Notes: generated by a model not told the origin, from the sequence alone. A stretch of 15,985 bases of DNA from Bacillota bacterium (GCA_023425285.1 JAFACY010000129.1:1-15985), one strand, 5' to 3'; positions 1 to 8,813 are shown, counted from the stretch's first letter. Numbers and translations are program-made.

Positions 1-1209
1 GCAAACATAATATACGGACGTCCTTCCGAAAGGATGAACATAGTCGGAGTTACCGGAACAAACGGAAAAACCAGCACCACATACCTGCTTAAGGGAATTT
101 ATGATTATTTAGGCGAGAAATCCGGTATTGTGGGAACTATGGGCGTACTGATAGAGGGAGAAAAAATAAAGGTTGACAATACAACTCCCGAAGCTGTTGA
201 TTTGCAGAAATATTTTTCAAAAATGGTGGAAAGAGACATAAAACAATGCTTTATCGAGGTTTCTTCTCACGCCTTAGAGTTAAACAGAGTGGACAATATA
301 TCCATTGATGTTGGCATTTTTACAAATTTAACGAGAGATCACCTTGATTTTCATAAGACTATGGAGAACTATTATCAGGCAAAGAAAAAACTATTTCACA
401 TAACTAAGATAAATAATATCATAAACGTTGATGATGAATACGGAGCAAGATTATATAAGGAGCTTAAGGAAGAAGGTGTCAGTGCCGTTTCCATAGGCAT
501 AGCCAATGCTGCAGACATAAAGGCAGGCAACCTGGTTACTACAATGAGAGGGACTGATTTTGAGCTGACAATAGATGGCAGTGTTAAAAAGGTTCATGTT
601 AATACGCCGGGTAAGTTCAGTGTTTTAAATGCTCTCGGATCTCTTGGAGCTGCATGGTCGTTAGGAATAAATATCGATGATATAATTGAAGCTCTGGATA
701 AAATCAAGGGTGTTATAGGCAGATTTGAAATGCTTGAAAATAAGCTTGACTGCATCATTATATTGGATTTTGCACACACTCCGGACGGCTTGCAAAAGGT
801 TATGGAAACCATAGATGAATTTGCGGAAGGCAGAAAAATAGTTATGTTTGGTGCCGGAGGAGAAAGAGATTTGTCAAGAAGAGCCCCCATGGGTGAAATT
901 GCGGGTAAATATTGCGACTTAAGCATACTTACATCCGACAATCCGAGATTTGAAGATCCCTACGAAATATGTCTTGAAATAGCTGAAGGTGTAAAAAAAT
1001 ATAACGGCAAGTATGAAATTATCATAGAGAGAGACAAAGCAATTTATTATGCTATTGACAAATCAAAGAGCAAGGATGTAATATTACTTGCAGGAAAATC
1101 GACTGAACCATATCAGGATATGGGAACAGAAAAAGTTCCGTATGATGAGGGCACTATTGCCAAGAATGCAATTAAGGATGTTGAGAGAAAAAGGGGATTG
1201 TCAATGTAA
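1..1209 (+). CDS. murE: UDP-MurNAc-tripeptide synthetase MurE, 5' truncated by window edge
   Basis: This cytoplasmic Mur ligase adds the third stem-peptide residue to UDP-MurNAc-L-Ala-D-Glu using ATP. The reading frame is open to base 1, and the residues before the first ATG (position 34) read ANIIYGRPSER, the usual sequence leading into the MurE P-loop. The ATG is therefore internal. About 402 residues are visible, against roughly 485 in the family, so some 85-90 N-terminal residues (the UDP-binding domain) lie outside. Seen: P-loop GTNGKTS at visible residues 19-25, DHLDFH, the lysine-rich YYQAKKKLF that holds the carbamylated Lys in the family, and DNPR at nt 937-948. DNPR is the known signature for meso-diaminopimelate rather than L-lysine. 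It is the first visible gene of the dcw block, and mraY follows after a 91-nt gap containing a palindrome. Confidence 0.95.
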   Translation, partial: ANIIYGRPSERMNIVGVTGTNGKTSTTYLLKGIYDYLGEKSGIVGTMGVLIEGEKIKVDNTTPEAVDLQKYFSKMVERDIKQCFIEVSSHALELNRVDNISIDVGIFTNLTRDHLDFHKTMENYYQAKKKLFHITKINNIINVDDEYGARLYKELKEEGVSAVSIGIANAADIKAGNLVTTMRGTDFELTIDGSVKKVHVNTPGKFSVLNALGSLGAAWSLGINIDDIIEALDKIKGVIGRFEMLENKLDCIIILDFAHTPDGLQKVMETIDEFAEGRKIVMFGAGGERDLSRRAPMGEIAGKYCDLSILTSDNPRFEDPYEICLEIAEGVKKYNGKYEIIIERDKAIYYAIDKSKSKDVILLAGKSTEPYQDMGTEKVPYDEGTIAKNAIKDVERKRGLSM

Positions 1210-1217
1210 TAAGGAAA

Positions 1218-1267
1218 GGGACACACCTCTTGTATAGGGATAGACTTTGGAGAAAGAGGAATGTCCC
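1218..1267. repeat. Imperfect palindrome, REP/MITE-like, between murE and mraY
   Basis: The arms gggacacacctctt (1218-1231) and aagaggaatgtccc (1254-1267) can pair as 6 bp + 2x2 internal mismatch + 6 bp, around a 22-nt loop. It begins 9 nt after the murE stop and ends 34 nt before mraY. No T-tract follows on the plus strand, so it is unlikely to be a terminator. The gggaca/tgtccc ends resemble palindromes mobilised by REP-associated tyrosine transposases in other genomes; this assignment is inference from memory. It could also act as an mRNA-processing or stability hairpin inside the operon. Confidence 0.5.
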
Positions 1268-1300
1268 GATTAGATAGATATAAATAAGGAGTACTTATAC

Positions 1301-2275
1301 ATGCAAGCAAACGGACAAATATTAAGAGTAATAATTGTATCTTTTCTCATAGCTATCTTTCTCGGACCGGTTATAATCCCGGTATTGAAGAGACTGAAAG
1401 TAGGACAAAGCATCCGGGAGGAGGGGCCTAAAAGTCATTTATCAAAAGCTGGAACTCCTACCATGGGTGGAATTATTATTGTTTTGGCAGTTATAATTTC
1501 ATTGTTTACCAGCGGCTACTACACTCAGGAGGTGTGGGCGGGATTGTTCTTCACCGTTGCCTTCGGACTTATAGGATTTATAGATGATTATCTGAAGGTT
1601 GTACTTAAACAAAATTTAGGCTTGAGGGCATATCAGAAAATTATCGGGCAGTTTATATTTGCTTTTCTGCTGGCGCTGTACGGTTCAAGATACAGTGTAC
1701 ACGGAACTAAGCTGATAATTCCATTCATCAATACATACATAGATTTAGGAATTTTATATATACCATTTGTTTTATTTGTAATATTGGGAATTGTTAATGC
1801 TGTGAATCTGACCGATGGATTGGACGGACTGAATACGGGAGTTACGCTGATAGTTATGGCTGCATTCAGTCTGATAGCAAACAGTATGAAAGATATAAAT
1901 CCCATGTATGTCGGTATAGCTGTTTTTGCCGCTGCTGTTTCGGGTTCATGTCTCGGATTTTTAAAGCATAATGCAAATCCTGCCAGGGTCTTTATGGGAG
2001 ATACCGGTTCGCTGGCATTGGGTGGTGCCGTATCAGTGATAGCTGTTCTGTCTAACATGGTTTTACTTATTCCCATAATCGGAGGCATTTATTTTGCCGA
2101 GGCACTTTCCGTGATTATACAGGTCCTTCATTATAAAAGAACGAAAAGAAGAGTTTTTAAAATGGCTCCGCTGCACCATCATTATGAAATGAGCGGCTGG
2201 AAGGAAACAAAAGTAGTTGCGGTTTTCTGGATCGTAACGGTCATACTAGCATTTATAGGCATTTATTCTGTATAG
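1301..2275 (+). CDS. mraY: Phospho-N-acetylmuramoyl-pentapeptide transferase MraY
   Basis: This polytopic membrane enzyme transfers phospho-MurNAc-pentapeptide from UDP to undecaprenyl phosphate to make lipid I. At 324 residues it has the usual family length. Conserved elements seen: EGPKSHLSKAGTPTMGG near residues 41-57, the Asp pair D95-D96 in GFIDDYLK, NLTDGLDGL with D172 and D175, GDTGSLALGG, and the C-terminal histidine cluster APLHHHYE (H292-H294). Hydrophobic segments alternate with these loops along the whole length. The ATG is chosen because an aaggagt ribosome site (1286-1292) lies 8 nt upstream. No murF lies between murE and mraY, as in Bacillus and unlike the E. coli order. Confidence 0.97.
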   Translation: MQANGQILRVIIVSFLIAIFLGPVIIPVLKRLKVGQSIREEGPKSHLSKAGTPTMGGIIIVLAVIISLFTSGYYTQEVWAGLFFTVAFGLIGFIDDYLKVVLKQNLGLRAYQKIIGQFIFAFLLALYGSRYSVHGTKLIIPFINTYIDLGILYIPFVLFVILGIVNAVNLTDGLDGLNTGVTLIVMAAFSLIANSMKDINPMYVGIAVFAAAVSGSCLGFLKHNANPARVFMGDTGSLALGGAVSVIAVLSNMVLLIPIIGGIYFAEALSVIIQVLHYKRTKRRVFKMAPLHHHYEMSGWKETKVVAVFWIVTVILAFIGIYSV

Positions 2276-2322
2276 ATAACATACAATATTAATGGGCTTT
2301 TTAAGGATAGCGAGGTACTTGA

Positions 2323-3699
2323 ATGAAAAATAAAAATATACTTGTTGTGGGACTTGGTGTTTCCGGCATAGCATGCATCAAGGGTTTAAATAAATTAGGA
2401 GCACATATATTTGTATATGATGAATCTCCCAGGGAAAAATGCACCGAGAAGCTGCATGAGCTTGAAGGAATAGAAGCATCATATTTTTTTGGAAACGATG
2501 AAATAGAAAAAATAAATTTTGAAATACTTGATTTGGCTATCAAAAGTCCGGGCATAAAGTATGAAGTGCCGATTATAGCGGAGCTTGCAGAAAGAAGCAT
2601 AAAAATTATAAGTGATATTGAGGCTGCTTATAATATTACGGACGCAACAATAGTTTCCGTAACCGGAACGAACGGAAAAACAACCACTACGACCCTGATC
2701 GGTGAAATCGTAAAGGAAAGCGGGAAGAGTTATAAAATTACCGGCAATATAGGCTTCGGAATGTTCTATGATGCTCTTAACTCCGGAAAGGATGATGTGC
2801 TTGTTGCTGAAGTCAGCAGTTTTCAGCTTGCGGGAACAATTGATTACAAGCCTCACGTGTCGGTTATAACAAACATAACTCCCGATCATATTGATTTTCA
2901 CCATACATATGAAAATTATATTGACGCAAAATTTAAAAATGCGATGAATCAGGATGAAAATGATTATGCAGTATTAAATTACGAAGATGAAACAATAATG
3001 AGCTTCCGTGATAAAATTAAAGCCAAAAAAATATTTTTCAGCTCCGAACGCATATTGGATGAAGGAATCTATGTGCAGGACGAGAAAATGGCGTATACTC
3101 ATGACGGAAAAACAGAAATTATTATAAATATAAATGATATATTCATACCCGGAAAGCACAATTTAGAAAATGCCATGTGTGCTGCAGGTGCGGCCTTGAG
3201 CTTGGGAATAGGCACGGAAATTATATCGGATGTTCTGAAAAATTTTAAGGGCGTGGAACATAGACTGGAATTTTGCGCTGAATATAACGGTGTGAAATTT
3301 TACAACGATTCAAAGGGAACAAATCCCGATGCATCCATCAAGGCCGTCCAGGGTATAGAAAAACCCATAATTTTAATAGCAGGCGGCTATGACAAGGATT
3401 CTTCCTACGATGATTTCATCAAAAGCTTTGGTGATAAGGTCAAAAGCCTGGTCCTGCTCGGACAGACGGCAGATAAAATAGAAGCATGCGCAAGAAGCTA
3501 CGGTTTTACAGATATATACAGAGTGGAAAACATGGATGAAGCAGTTAAAAAGTGCTTTGAATTGAGTACATATGGGGATAATGTCGTGCTGTCCCCCGCA
3601 TGCGCAAGCTGGGGCATGTATCCTAATTTTGAAGTTAGAGGAAGAGATTTTAAGGAGAGGGTAGACTATTATGGAAGGAACGGCACAAAAGCAAAGTAG
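2323..3699 (+). CDS. murD: UDP-N-acetylmuramoyl-L-alanine--D-glutamate ligase MurD
   Basis: This cytoplasmic ATP-dependent ligase adds D-glutamate to UDP-MurNAc-L-Ala. The 458-residue length is typical. The N-terminal Rossmann-like UDP-binding domain opens with VVGLGVSGIA. The ATP loop GTNGKTTTTTL lies at residues 115-125, followed by EVSSFQL, the Mg/carbamyl-lysine region ITPDHIDFH, and the C-terminal ligase domain with NDSKGTNPDA, AGGYDKD and SPACASWGMYPNFEVRG. A gaggt site (2312-2316) sits 6 nt before the ATG. The 3' end overlaps the ftsW start by 29 nt, which suggests translational coupling in one operon. MurE shares the Mur-ligase fold, but the SPACASWD-like segment and length identify this as MurD. 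Confidence 0.96.
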   Translation: MKNKNILVVGLGVSGIACIKGLNKLGAHIFVYDESPREKCTEKLHELEGIEASYFFGNDEIEKINFEILDLAIKSPGIKYEVPIIAELAERSIKIISDIEAAYNITDATIVSVTGTNGKTTTTTLIGEIVKESGKSYKITGNIGFGMFYDALNSGKDDVLVAEVSSFQLAGTIDYKPHVSVITNITPDHIDFHHTYENYIDAKFKNAMNQDENDYAVLNYEDETIMSFRDKIKAKKIFFSSERILDEGIYVQDEKMAYTHDGKTEIIININDIFIPGKHNLENAMCAAGAALSLGIGTEIISDVLKNFKGVEHRLEFCAEYNGVKFYNDSKGTNPDASIKAVQGIEKPIILIAGGYDKDSSYDDFIKSFGDKVKSLVLLGQTADKIEACARSYGFTDIYRVENMDEAVKKCFELSTYGDNVVLSPACASWGMYPNFEVRGRDFKERVDYYGRNGTKAK

Positions 3700-4795
3700 A
3701 AAAACTTCTATGGACTGGGTATTGGTATTTGTAGTTGTAGTATTGGTACTCTTCGGTTTTTTGATGGTTTATAGCTCAAGCTTTCCTGACGGATATTATA
3801 AATTCGGCAAGGATCCCTTTTATTTTTTGAAAAAACAGGTAATTGCGGCAGTTGCGGGCTTTGTCGGGATGATTTTTATAGCCAATATACCTTATAAGAT
3901 TTATGCAAAATTTAATAAGGTTATTTTAATAACGTGTGCCGGCTTTGCACTGCTTACCGTAATCCTTGGTATTGCTTCCAATGGTGCCCAAAGGTGGATT
4001 ATTATAGGGGGCATATCATTGCAGCCCTCGGAAATAATAAAAATAGGCGGAGTTTTGTACATGGCCTATTATTTTGACAAGAACAGAAAAAATATGGGTT
4101 CCCTGACAAAGGGTTTTTTCCCTTCAATGATGTTAATCGGATTTTTTTGTCTGCTTATTGCCATACAGGATGACTTAAGCACGGCAATAATATTGGGAGG
4201 AACATTGATGGTGATGTTCTTTTGTGCGGGAGCAAAAATATCACATTTATTTGTACTTTTCCTGCTTGCGGTTGCAGGTGTCGTAGTTTTAATTTCCATG
4301 GAAACATACAGAATAACAAGAATTATTGTATTTTTCGACCCTTTTAAATATCCACTGGACGAAGGATATCAGATAATTCAGTCACTTTATGCATTGGGAA
4401 CAGGTGGGTTGTTCGGTATGGGTATAGGAAAAAGCAGACAAAAATTTTTCCATCTGCCTGAAGCATACAATGACTTTATTTTTTCAATAATAGGAGAAGA
4501 GCTTGGCTTCATCGGATGTGTATTTGTAATTTTAGGTTTTGTTATTTTTGCATGGAGAGGGTTAAGAGTTTCCATGAACACAGATGATTTTTTTGGAAGT
4601 CAGATAGCACTTGGTATAACAACACTGGTATTATTACAGTTTTTAATTCACGTTGCGGTTGCAACATCATCAATGCCTCCGACGGGAAGAGCACTGCCCT
4701 TCATAAGTGCAGGAGGTTCTTCGCTGATGTTTTTATTGTTATCCATGGGCATATTGTTGAATATATCAAAATATTCAAATACATACAGGAGTTAA
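3671..4795 (+). CDS. ftsW: SEDS-family peptidoglycan glycosyltransferase FtsW/SpoVE
   Basis: This polytopic SEDS protein polymerises lipid II glycan strands with a partner class B PBP. It has 374 residues. The first membrane segment (about 15-36) leads into MVYSSSF, followed by many further hydrophobic segments. Conserved SEDS sequences seen: QRWIIIGGISLQPSE, the loop HLPEAYNDFIFSIIGEELGF with D268 at the family's catalytic aspartate position, and PTGRALPFISAGGSSL near the end. The ATG is inside murD; aaggagagg (3652-3660) precedes it by about 10 nt, whereas the later ATG at 3711 has no ribosome site. In Bacillus this operon position is held by the sporulation paralogue spoVE, with ftsW elsewhere, so which role it serves (division, sporulation or both) cannot be told from the sequence. 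Confidence 0.93.
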   Translation: MEGTAQKQSRKTSMDWVLVFVVVVLVLFGFLMVYSSSFPDGYYKFGKDPFYFLKKQVIAAVAGFVGMIFIANIPYKIYAKFNKVILITCAGFALLTVILGIASNGAQRWIIIGGISLQPSEIIKIGGVLYMAYYFDKNRKNMGSLTKGFFPSMMLIGFFCLLIAIQDDLSTAIILGGTLMVMFFCAGAKISHLFVLFLLAVAGVVVLISMETYRITRIIVFFDPFKYPLDEGYQIIQSLYALGTGGLFGMGIGKSRQKFFHLPEAYNDFIFSIIGEELGFIGCVFVILGFVIFAWRGLRVSMNTDDFFGSQIALGITTLVLLQFLIHVAVATSSMPPTGRALPFISAGGSSLMFLLLSMGILLNISKYSNTYRS

Positions 4796-4797
4796 AT

Positions 4798-5907
4798 ATG
4801 AGAGTACTTATTACAGGCGGAGGAACCGGCGGACACATCAATCCTGCATTGGCAATTGCACAAAAAGTCAGGCAGCAGGATCCATCCAACGTAGTCTTGT
4901 ATGTAGGGACAAAGACCGGGCTTGAAAGCGAGCTTGTTCCTAAGGAAGGCTTCGAATTTAAATATGTCACCGCAAAATTTCTGCGGAGAAAAATAAGCAT
5001 AGAAAATATAAAGACTCTTTTTGCATCTTTTAAGGGAGTTGTTGAAGCAACAAAAATCATAAATGATTTTAAGCCGGACATAGTTGTGGGAACGGGAGGA
5101 TACGTGTGCGGTCCCGTTGTACTGGCAGCAAGCTTAAAAAAAATACCCTCAATGATCCATGAGCAGAATGTTTTTCCGGGCGTTACAAACAGAATGCTGG
5201 CAAGAATGGCAGATGTTGTGGCTATAAGCTTCATCGAAGCTGAAAAATATTTTCCAAAGCAGCTTAAAGCTAAGCTTGTATTGGTTGGAAATCCTGTCAG
5301 AAAAGATATATTGAATGCCGACAGAAGAAAATCCAGAGCGATGCTGGGTTTGAAGACAAAAGACATATTGATATATTCGTTTGGAGGAAGCGGCGGTCAG
5401 ATAAGCCTGAATGAAGCAATAATTGATGTTATAAAAAGATACAACGGGCAGGATGATGTCAGGATTATTCACGTAACAGGCAAAAAACTGTATGGTGGAT
5501 TTATGGATAAAATTAAAGAGGAAAAAATAATATTAGGCGAAAATATAGAAATTAAGGATTATATGTATGACGCAGCAACTGCATTGTCCGGGGCGGATAT
5601 AGTTATAGGAAGCTCCGGTGCAATAACAATAGCGGAAATAACCTTGCTCGGAGTTCCGTCCATACTTATACCCAAGACATATACTGCGGAAAACCATCAG
5701 GAATACAATGCGAGAGCATTGGAAAAGGAAGGCGCCGCAAAAGTAATTTTGGAAAAAGATTTATCGGGCAGAGAGCTTATTTCGGCTATAGAGGAAATTA
5801 TTAATAATAAGAATTTATTGAAGACTATGGCTTTGAATTCCAAGAGAATGGGAAATACAGACGTGGAAAATAAAATATATGAATTGATGGTAAAATTAGT
5901 GCGGTAA
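4798..5907 (+). CDS. murG: UDP-GlcNAc:lipid I GlcNAc transferase MurG
   Basis: This peripheral membrane GT-B glycosyltransferase converts lipid I to lipid II on the cytoplasmic face. The 369-residue length is normal. The three glycine-rich loops are all present: GGGTGGHINPALA (residues 7-19), GTGGYVCGPV, and SFGGSGGQ at the start of the C-terminal domain. Also seen are HEQNVFPG, GNPVRKDI and the donor-binding stretch AEITLLGVPSILIP followed by ENHQEYNA. The ribosome site aggag (4787-4791) lies within the end of ftsW, and the start is 2 nt after the ftsW stop, so the two are probably coupled. Confidence 0.97.
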   Translation: MRVLITGGGTGGHINPALAIAQKVRQQDPSNVVLYVGTKTGLESELVPKEGFEFKYVTAKFLRRKISIENIKTLFASFKGVVEATKIINDFKPDIVVGTGGYVCGPVVLAASLKKIPSMIHEQNVFPGVTNRMLARMADVVAISFIEAEKYFPKQLKAKLVLVGNPVRKDILNADRRKSRAMLGLKTKDILIYSFGGSGGQISLNEAIIDVIKRYNGQDDVRIIHVTGKKLYGGFMDKIKEEKIILGENIEIKDYMYDAATALSGADIVIGSSGAITIAEITLLGVPSILIPKTYTAENHQEYNARALEKEGAAKVILEKDLSGRELISAIEEIINNKNLLKTMALNSKRMGNTDVENKIYELMVKLVR

Positions 5908-5977
5908 ATCCGGAAGTAACAAGTAATTAAACTTTGCATAACATATTATATGTAATACTTGTTGCGGAGGGATAAAG

Positions 5978-7234
5978 ATGGGAAGTTTTATTATTCAGGG
6001 AAGTAACGGTTTAGAAGGTATAGTCGATATCGGCGGATCCAAAAATGCCGCACTTCCAATAATAGCAAGTACAGTTATAGCCCCGAGAGAATATATTCTC
6101 GAGAATATACCTGATATAGAAGATGTAAAGGATATGTTTGATATACTGCGCACCATGGGATGTACGATTCAGTATGACAGCGGTGTTGCATTGGTTGATA
6201 CGAGAGGCCTTAATACCTGCAAGGTTCCGGAAAAGCTTGTAAGGAAAATAAGGTCATCTATAATTTTAATGGGCGCTGTGCTTCAAAGGACAGGCAATGT
6301 GGAAATTGCTTATCCCGGCGGGTGCGAAATAGGTCTCAGACCCATTGACATGCACCTGAAGGGATTAAGAAAATTAGGTGTGGAAATAATTGAAAAAAAT
6401 GGCTTGTTGATAGGAACTGTAAAAGAACCTCAGGGAATTGAAATTTCTCTTGACTATCCGAGTGTCGGTGCCACAGAAAATATAATGCTGTATGCTGTGG
6501 GTGTTTCAGGAAAAACTACAATTTACAATCCGGCAAGAGAGCCTGAAATTGTTGATTTGCAGAATTTTTTAAATGTATGCGGATACGAAGTAAGCGGTGC
6601 AGGCACCGGTATTATTACTATTGAAGGAAAAAATATTGAAAATACAGAAACTGTTGAATATAAAATTATGTCCGACCGTATTGAGGCAGGAACTTATTTG
6701 AGTGCAGCTGCATCGATGAAGAGCAAAATTTACATAAGAAACATTGAGAAATCTCATTTTAAGTCAATAACCTCAATTTATGAAGATGCCGGATGTGAAA
6801 TAAGAGAAACATACGGAACAATTGCTATAAGAAACAATGGCAGATTAAATGCCATAGAAAAGGTAACAACGCAGCCGTATCCGGGATTTCCGACGGATAT
6901 GCAGGCGCAGTTCATGGCTTCCATGACGACTGCAAACGGCATAACAATTATTGAAGAAACTGTATTTGACAGCAGATTCAAGCACGTTCCCGAGCTCCAG
7001 AAAATGGGGGCAAACATCACAACCATAGGGAGAGTCGCAGTGGTTGAGGGTGTGGAAAGGCTTACAGGCGCAGAGGTTGAGTCAAAGGATTTAAGAGGCG
7101 GAGCTGCGCTGGTTATTGCAGCCCTGGGAGCAGAAGGAACCACTAAAATAAATAACATTCATCACATAAACAGAGGATATGAAAAGTTTGTCAGTAAATT
7201 ACAGAAGTTAGGTGTAATTATAACAGAAGTTTAA
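5978..7234 (+). CDS. murA: UDP-N-acetylglucosamine 1-carboxyvinyltransferase MurA
   Basis: This cytoplasmic EPT-fold enzyme transfers enolpyruvate from PEP to UDP-GlcNAc, the first committed step of peptidoglycan synthesis and the fosfomycin target. It has 418 residues. Seen: GGSKNAALP near residues 19-27 (the Lys-Asn pair of the active site), the loop PGGCEIGLRPID with catalytic C116 (nt 6323-6325), PGFPTDMQAQFMA, the segment VFDSRFKHVPELQKMGA and DLRGGAALV. Keeping Cys rather than Asp at 116 predicts ordinary fosfomycin sensitivity of this enzyme. The ribosome site ggaggg (5966-5971) lies 6 nt before the ATG. It occupies the place where B. subtilis has murB. Many Gram-positives carry two murA paralogues, so a second copy may exist elsewhere. 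Confidence 0.96.
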   Translation: MGSFIIQGSNGLEGIVDIGGSKNAALPIIASTVIAPREYILENIPDIEDVKDMFDILRTMGCTIQYDSGVALVDTRGLNTCKVPEKLVRKIRSSIILMGAVLQRTGNVEIAYPGGCEIGLRPIDMHLKGLRKLGVEIIEKNGLLIGTVKEPQGIEISLDYPSVGATENIMLYAVGVSGKTTIYNPAREPEIVDLQNFLNVCGYEVSGAGTGIITIEGKNIENTETVEYKIMSDRIEAGTYLSAAASMKSKIYIRNIEKSHFKSITSIYEDAGCEIRETYGTIAIRNNGRLNAIEKVTTQPYPGFPTDMQAQFMASMTTANGITIIEETVFDSRFKHVPELQKMGANITTIGRVAVVEGVERLTGAEVESKDLRGGAALVIAALGAEGTTKINNIHHINRGYEKFVSKLQKLGVIITEV

Positions 7235-7240
7235 GTATTC

Positions 7241-7276
7241 GTCATCCTGAGATTCTTCGCTTACGCTCAGGATGAC
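7241..7276. repeat. 36-nt palindromic repeat, GTCATCCTGAG family, between murA and divIB
   Basis: The arms gtcatcctgag (7241-7251) and ctcaggatgac (7266-7276) form a perfect 11-bp stem around a 14-nt loop. Read on the minus strand it begins GTCATCCTGAGCGTAAGCGA and continues GAATCTCAGGATGAC. I recognise this from memory as a small dispersed palindrome common in many unrelated bacterial genomes. It starts 6 nt after the murA stop and ends 8 nt before the probable ribosome site of divIB (aaaagg, 7285-7290). No T-run follows on the plus strand, so it should not terminate transcription strongly. Confidence 0.75.
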
Positions 7277-7296
7277 AAAAAGCGAAAAGGATTGCT

Positions 7297-8100
7297 ATGG
7301 CGAAAGAAAAAGCAACAAAAAAACGAAAGAAGAAAAAAAGAAAGTTCAGAAAGCTATTCGTCAGTACAGCAGCTTTTATAACGGCTGCTGTAATTGTTGT
7401 TTTTTGTATTTATTATGTTTATTATGAAACGGATTACTTCAGTGTGGCAGAGGTCAATGTTGACGGAAACGCAGTGTATGACACTAAGTTTATAGTGGAC
7501 AATTCAGAAATAGAAACCGGTGTAAAATTATTCAGCATTGACAGAAGTGATGTGAAGGAAAAGCTCCAGCAGCAGGTTTATGTTGAGCATGCAAGGGTGG
7601 TGTACGAGCTGCCAAATAAAATTTACATACATATAACCGAAAGACAGGAAAAGTACCAGATTTTTTACAATAATAATTTCATTATAACGGATAAAAACGG
7701 AATTGTTTTAAAGACGGATATAGCAAATAATCAACTAAAAACTATTGAAAGTTTAACTAATGTATTATACAATGTAGGAGAAGAAATTAAATTCGCCGAT
7801 ATAGATGATGTTAACAGTATTTTTGAAGCAATTGATTACATAGAAAGCGAATTTGATTCTGAAACCGTAACGAATCTTTGGGCTGATAAAAACAACAGCA
7901 TTTTATTGGAAACAAAATATGGCACATTCATTAAAATGAAGCTTAGCGAGGATGTTAAGTATCAGGCAGTATTTGCCATGAAAATAATCAATGAAAGATT
8001 GAATAATAATTTGCCGGTTTTCAACGGGCTTATAGATTTTACCAAAGGGGATATCACAATATACGCAGAGGACTTTAACATGGAGGAATATAATGAATAA
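7297..8100 (+). CDS. divIB: Cell-division protein DivIB/FtsQ, POTRA domain
   Basis: This bitopic divisome protein bridges early and late division proteins with FtsL and DivIC/FtsB, and regulates septal peptidoglycan synthesis. It has 267 residues: a very basic cytoplasmic tail (residues 4-19 almost entirely Lys/Arg), one membrane segment (about 20-43), a POTRA-like domain (about 47-117, FSVAEVNVDGN to the YIHITERQ strand) and a beta domain to about 245. The assignment rests on this architecture and on its place between murA and ylxW/ylxX-like genes, since sequence conservation in the family is low. The ATG follows aaaagg by 6 nt. Its last codons overlap the next gene by 8 nt. Confidence 0.88.
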   Translation: MAKEKATKKRKKKKRKFRKLFVSTAAFITAAVIVVFCIYYVYYETDYFSVAEVNVDGNAVYDTKFIVDNSEIETGVKLFSIDRSDVKEKLQQQVYVEHARVVYELPNKIYIHITERQEKYQIFYNNNFIITDKNGIVLKTDIANNQLKTIESLTNVLYNVGEEIKFADIDDVNSIFEAIDYIESEFDSETVTNLWADKNNSILLETKYGTFIKMKLSEDVKYQAVFAMKIINERLNNNLPVFNGLIDFTKGDITIYAEDFNMEEYNE

Positions 8101-8806
8101 ATTGTGGCAGAAAATCATGTTGTTAATGGTAAGTGTCATTTTGGGGATTATATTAATGACTCAGATCCGTACGACAAATAATGTCTTGGGAAATGAAACT
8201 TTTCACAACAAAGCATCTGAACTCAACAGTGAGCTTGCAACTCTGACTCTTGAAAAAAATAAACTGAGAGAAGAATTGGATCAGCTTAAAGAGATTTCAA
8301 AGAAAAACGAAGAAGAATACGAGAAAAAAGAAGAAGAAATTAAAAAACTGGAAGAAGAGCTGAAAAAACTTAAGGTTTTATCCGGCTTATATGATGTCAA
8401 GGGCAGAGGTACAATTATCACCATAGATGCAGAGCCGAATGCTGCAAGCATAGCCTACGGTCATCAGTACATACTTGCGTTGATAAGCTACTTAAATAAT
8501 GCTGCGGTGGAAGCAATCTCCATTAACGGTCAGAGATATACCACATTTACGGAAATTGTCCCGGTGCTTGATCACATCAACATTAACGGTGTTGCAATGG
8601 TGCTTCCTTTAGAAATAAAGGCCATAGGATTTCCTAATACAATTGAAGCATCTCTGAATTTTGTGGGAGGAATTATTACACAGCTTGAAAATATCGGCTA
8701 TACAGTTGAAATTGAAAACTCTGATGAGGTTTTTATCAATCGCTATGAGGGTGAGATAAAGTTTAAATACGCAATTCCCGTATATGCGGAAGATGAAGAT
8801 ATGTAA
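8093..8806 (+). CDS. DUF881 membrane protein (YlxW/YlxX-like), copy 1
   Basis: It has 237 residues: a short cytoplasmic start, a membrane anchor (about 7-25), a long Glu/Lys-rich coiled coil (about 39-97) and a DUF881 core from about residue 98 outside the membrane. Core landmarks shared with the next gene are the L..SG..D..G.G segment (residues 95-106), an A.EAI..N..R segment, and a hydrophobic stretch ending in AIG. In B. subtilis two such genes (ylxW, ylxX) sit at exactly this dcw position; their molecular role is not established, and a part in division or envelope assembly is inferred from location only. The ATG overlaps the divIB stop, with ggagg (8082-8086) 6 nt upstream. Confidence 0.85.
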   Translation: MNKLWQKIMLLMVSVILGIILMTQIRTTNNVLGNETFHNKASELNSELATLTLEKNKLREELDQLKEISKKNEEEYEKKEEEIKKLEEELKKLKVLSGLYDVKGRGTIITIDAEPNAASIAYGHQYILALISYLNNAAVEAISINGQRYTTFTEIVPVLDHININGVAMVLPLEIKAIGFPNTIEASLNFVGGIITQLENIGYTVEIENSDEVFINRYEGEIKFKYAIPVYAEDEDM

Positions 8807-8813
8807 CAGGAAC

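Noticed and set aside
34..36. ATG as the start of murE
   Set aside because: The frame is open to base 1 and the codons before it match MurE sequence; the protein would lack its N-terminal domain. The true start is outside the window.
4701..5366. A 221-residue minus-strand open frame
   Set aside because: It lies entirely opposite ftsW and murG, whose plus-strand motifs are unmistakable; its product looks like a reverse translation with low-complexity Ser/Phe runs.
5918..5963. Hairpin aacaagtaatt/aatacttgtt between murG and murA
   Set aside because: The stem is interrupted and AT-rich, and no T-tract follows. It is too weak to call as a regulatory element or terminator.
7297..7360. A-rich Lys/Arg stretch at the divIB start as a programmed slippage site
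   Set aside because: The A runs are broken by G and C, and no alternative frame gives a useful product; a basic cytoplasmic tail is normal for DivIB.
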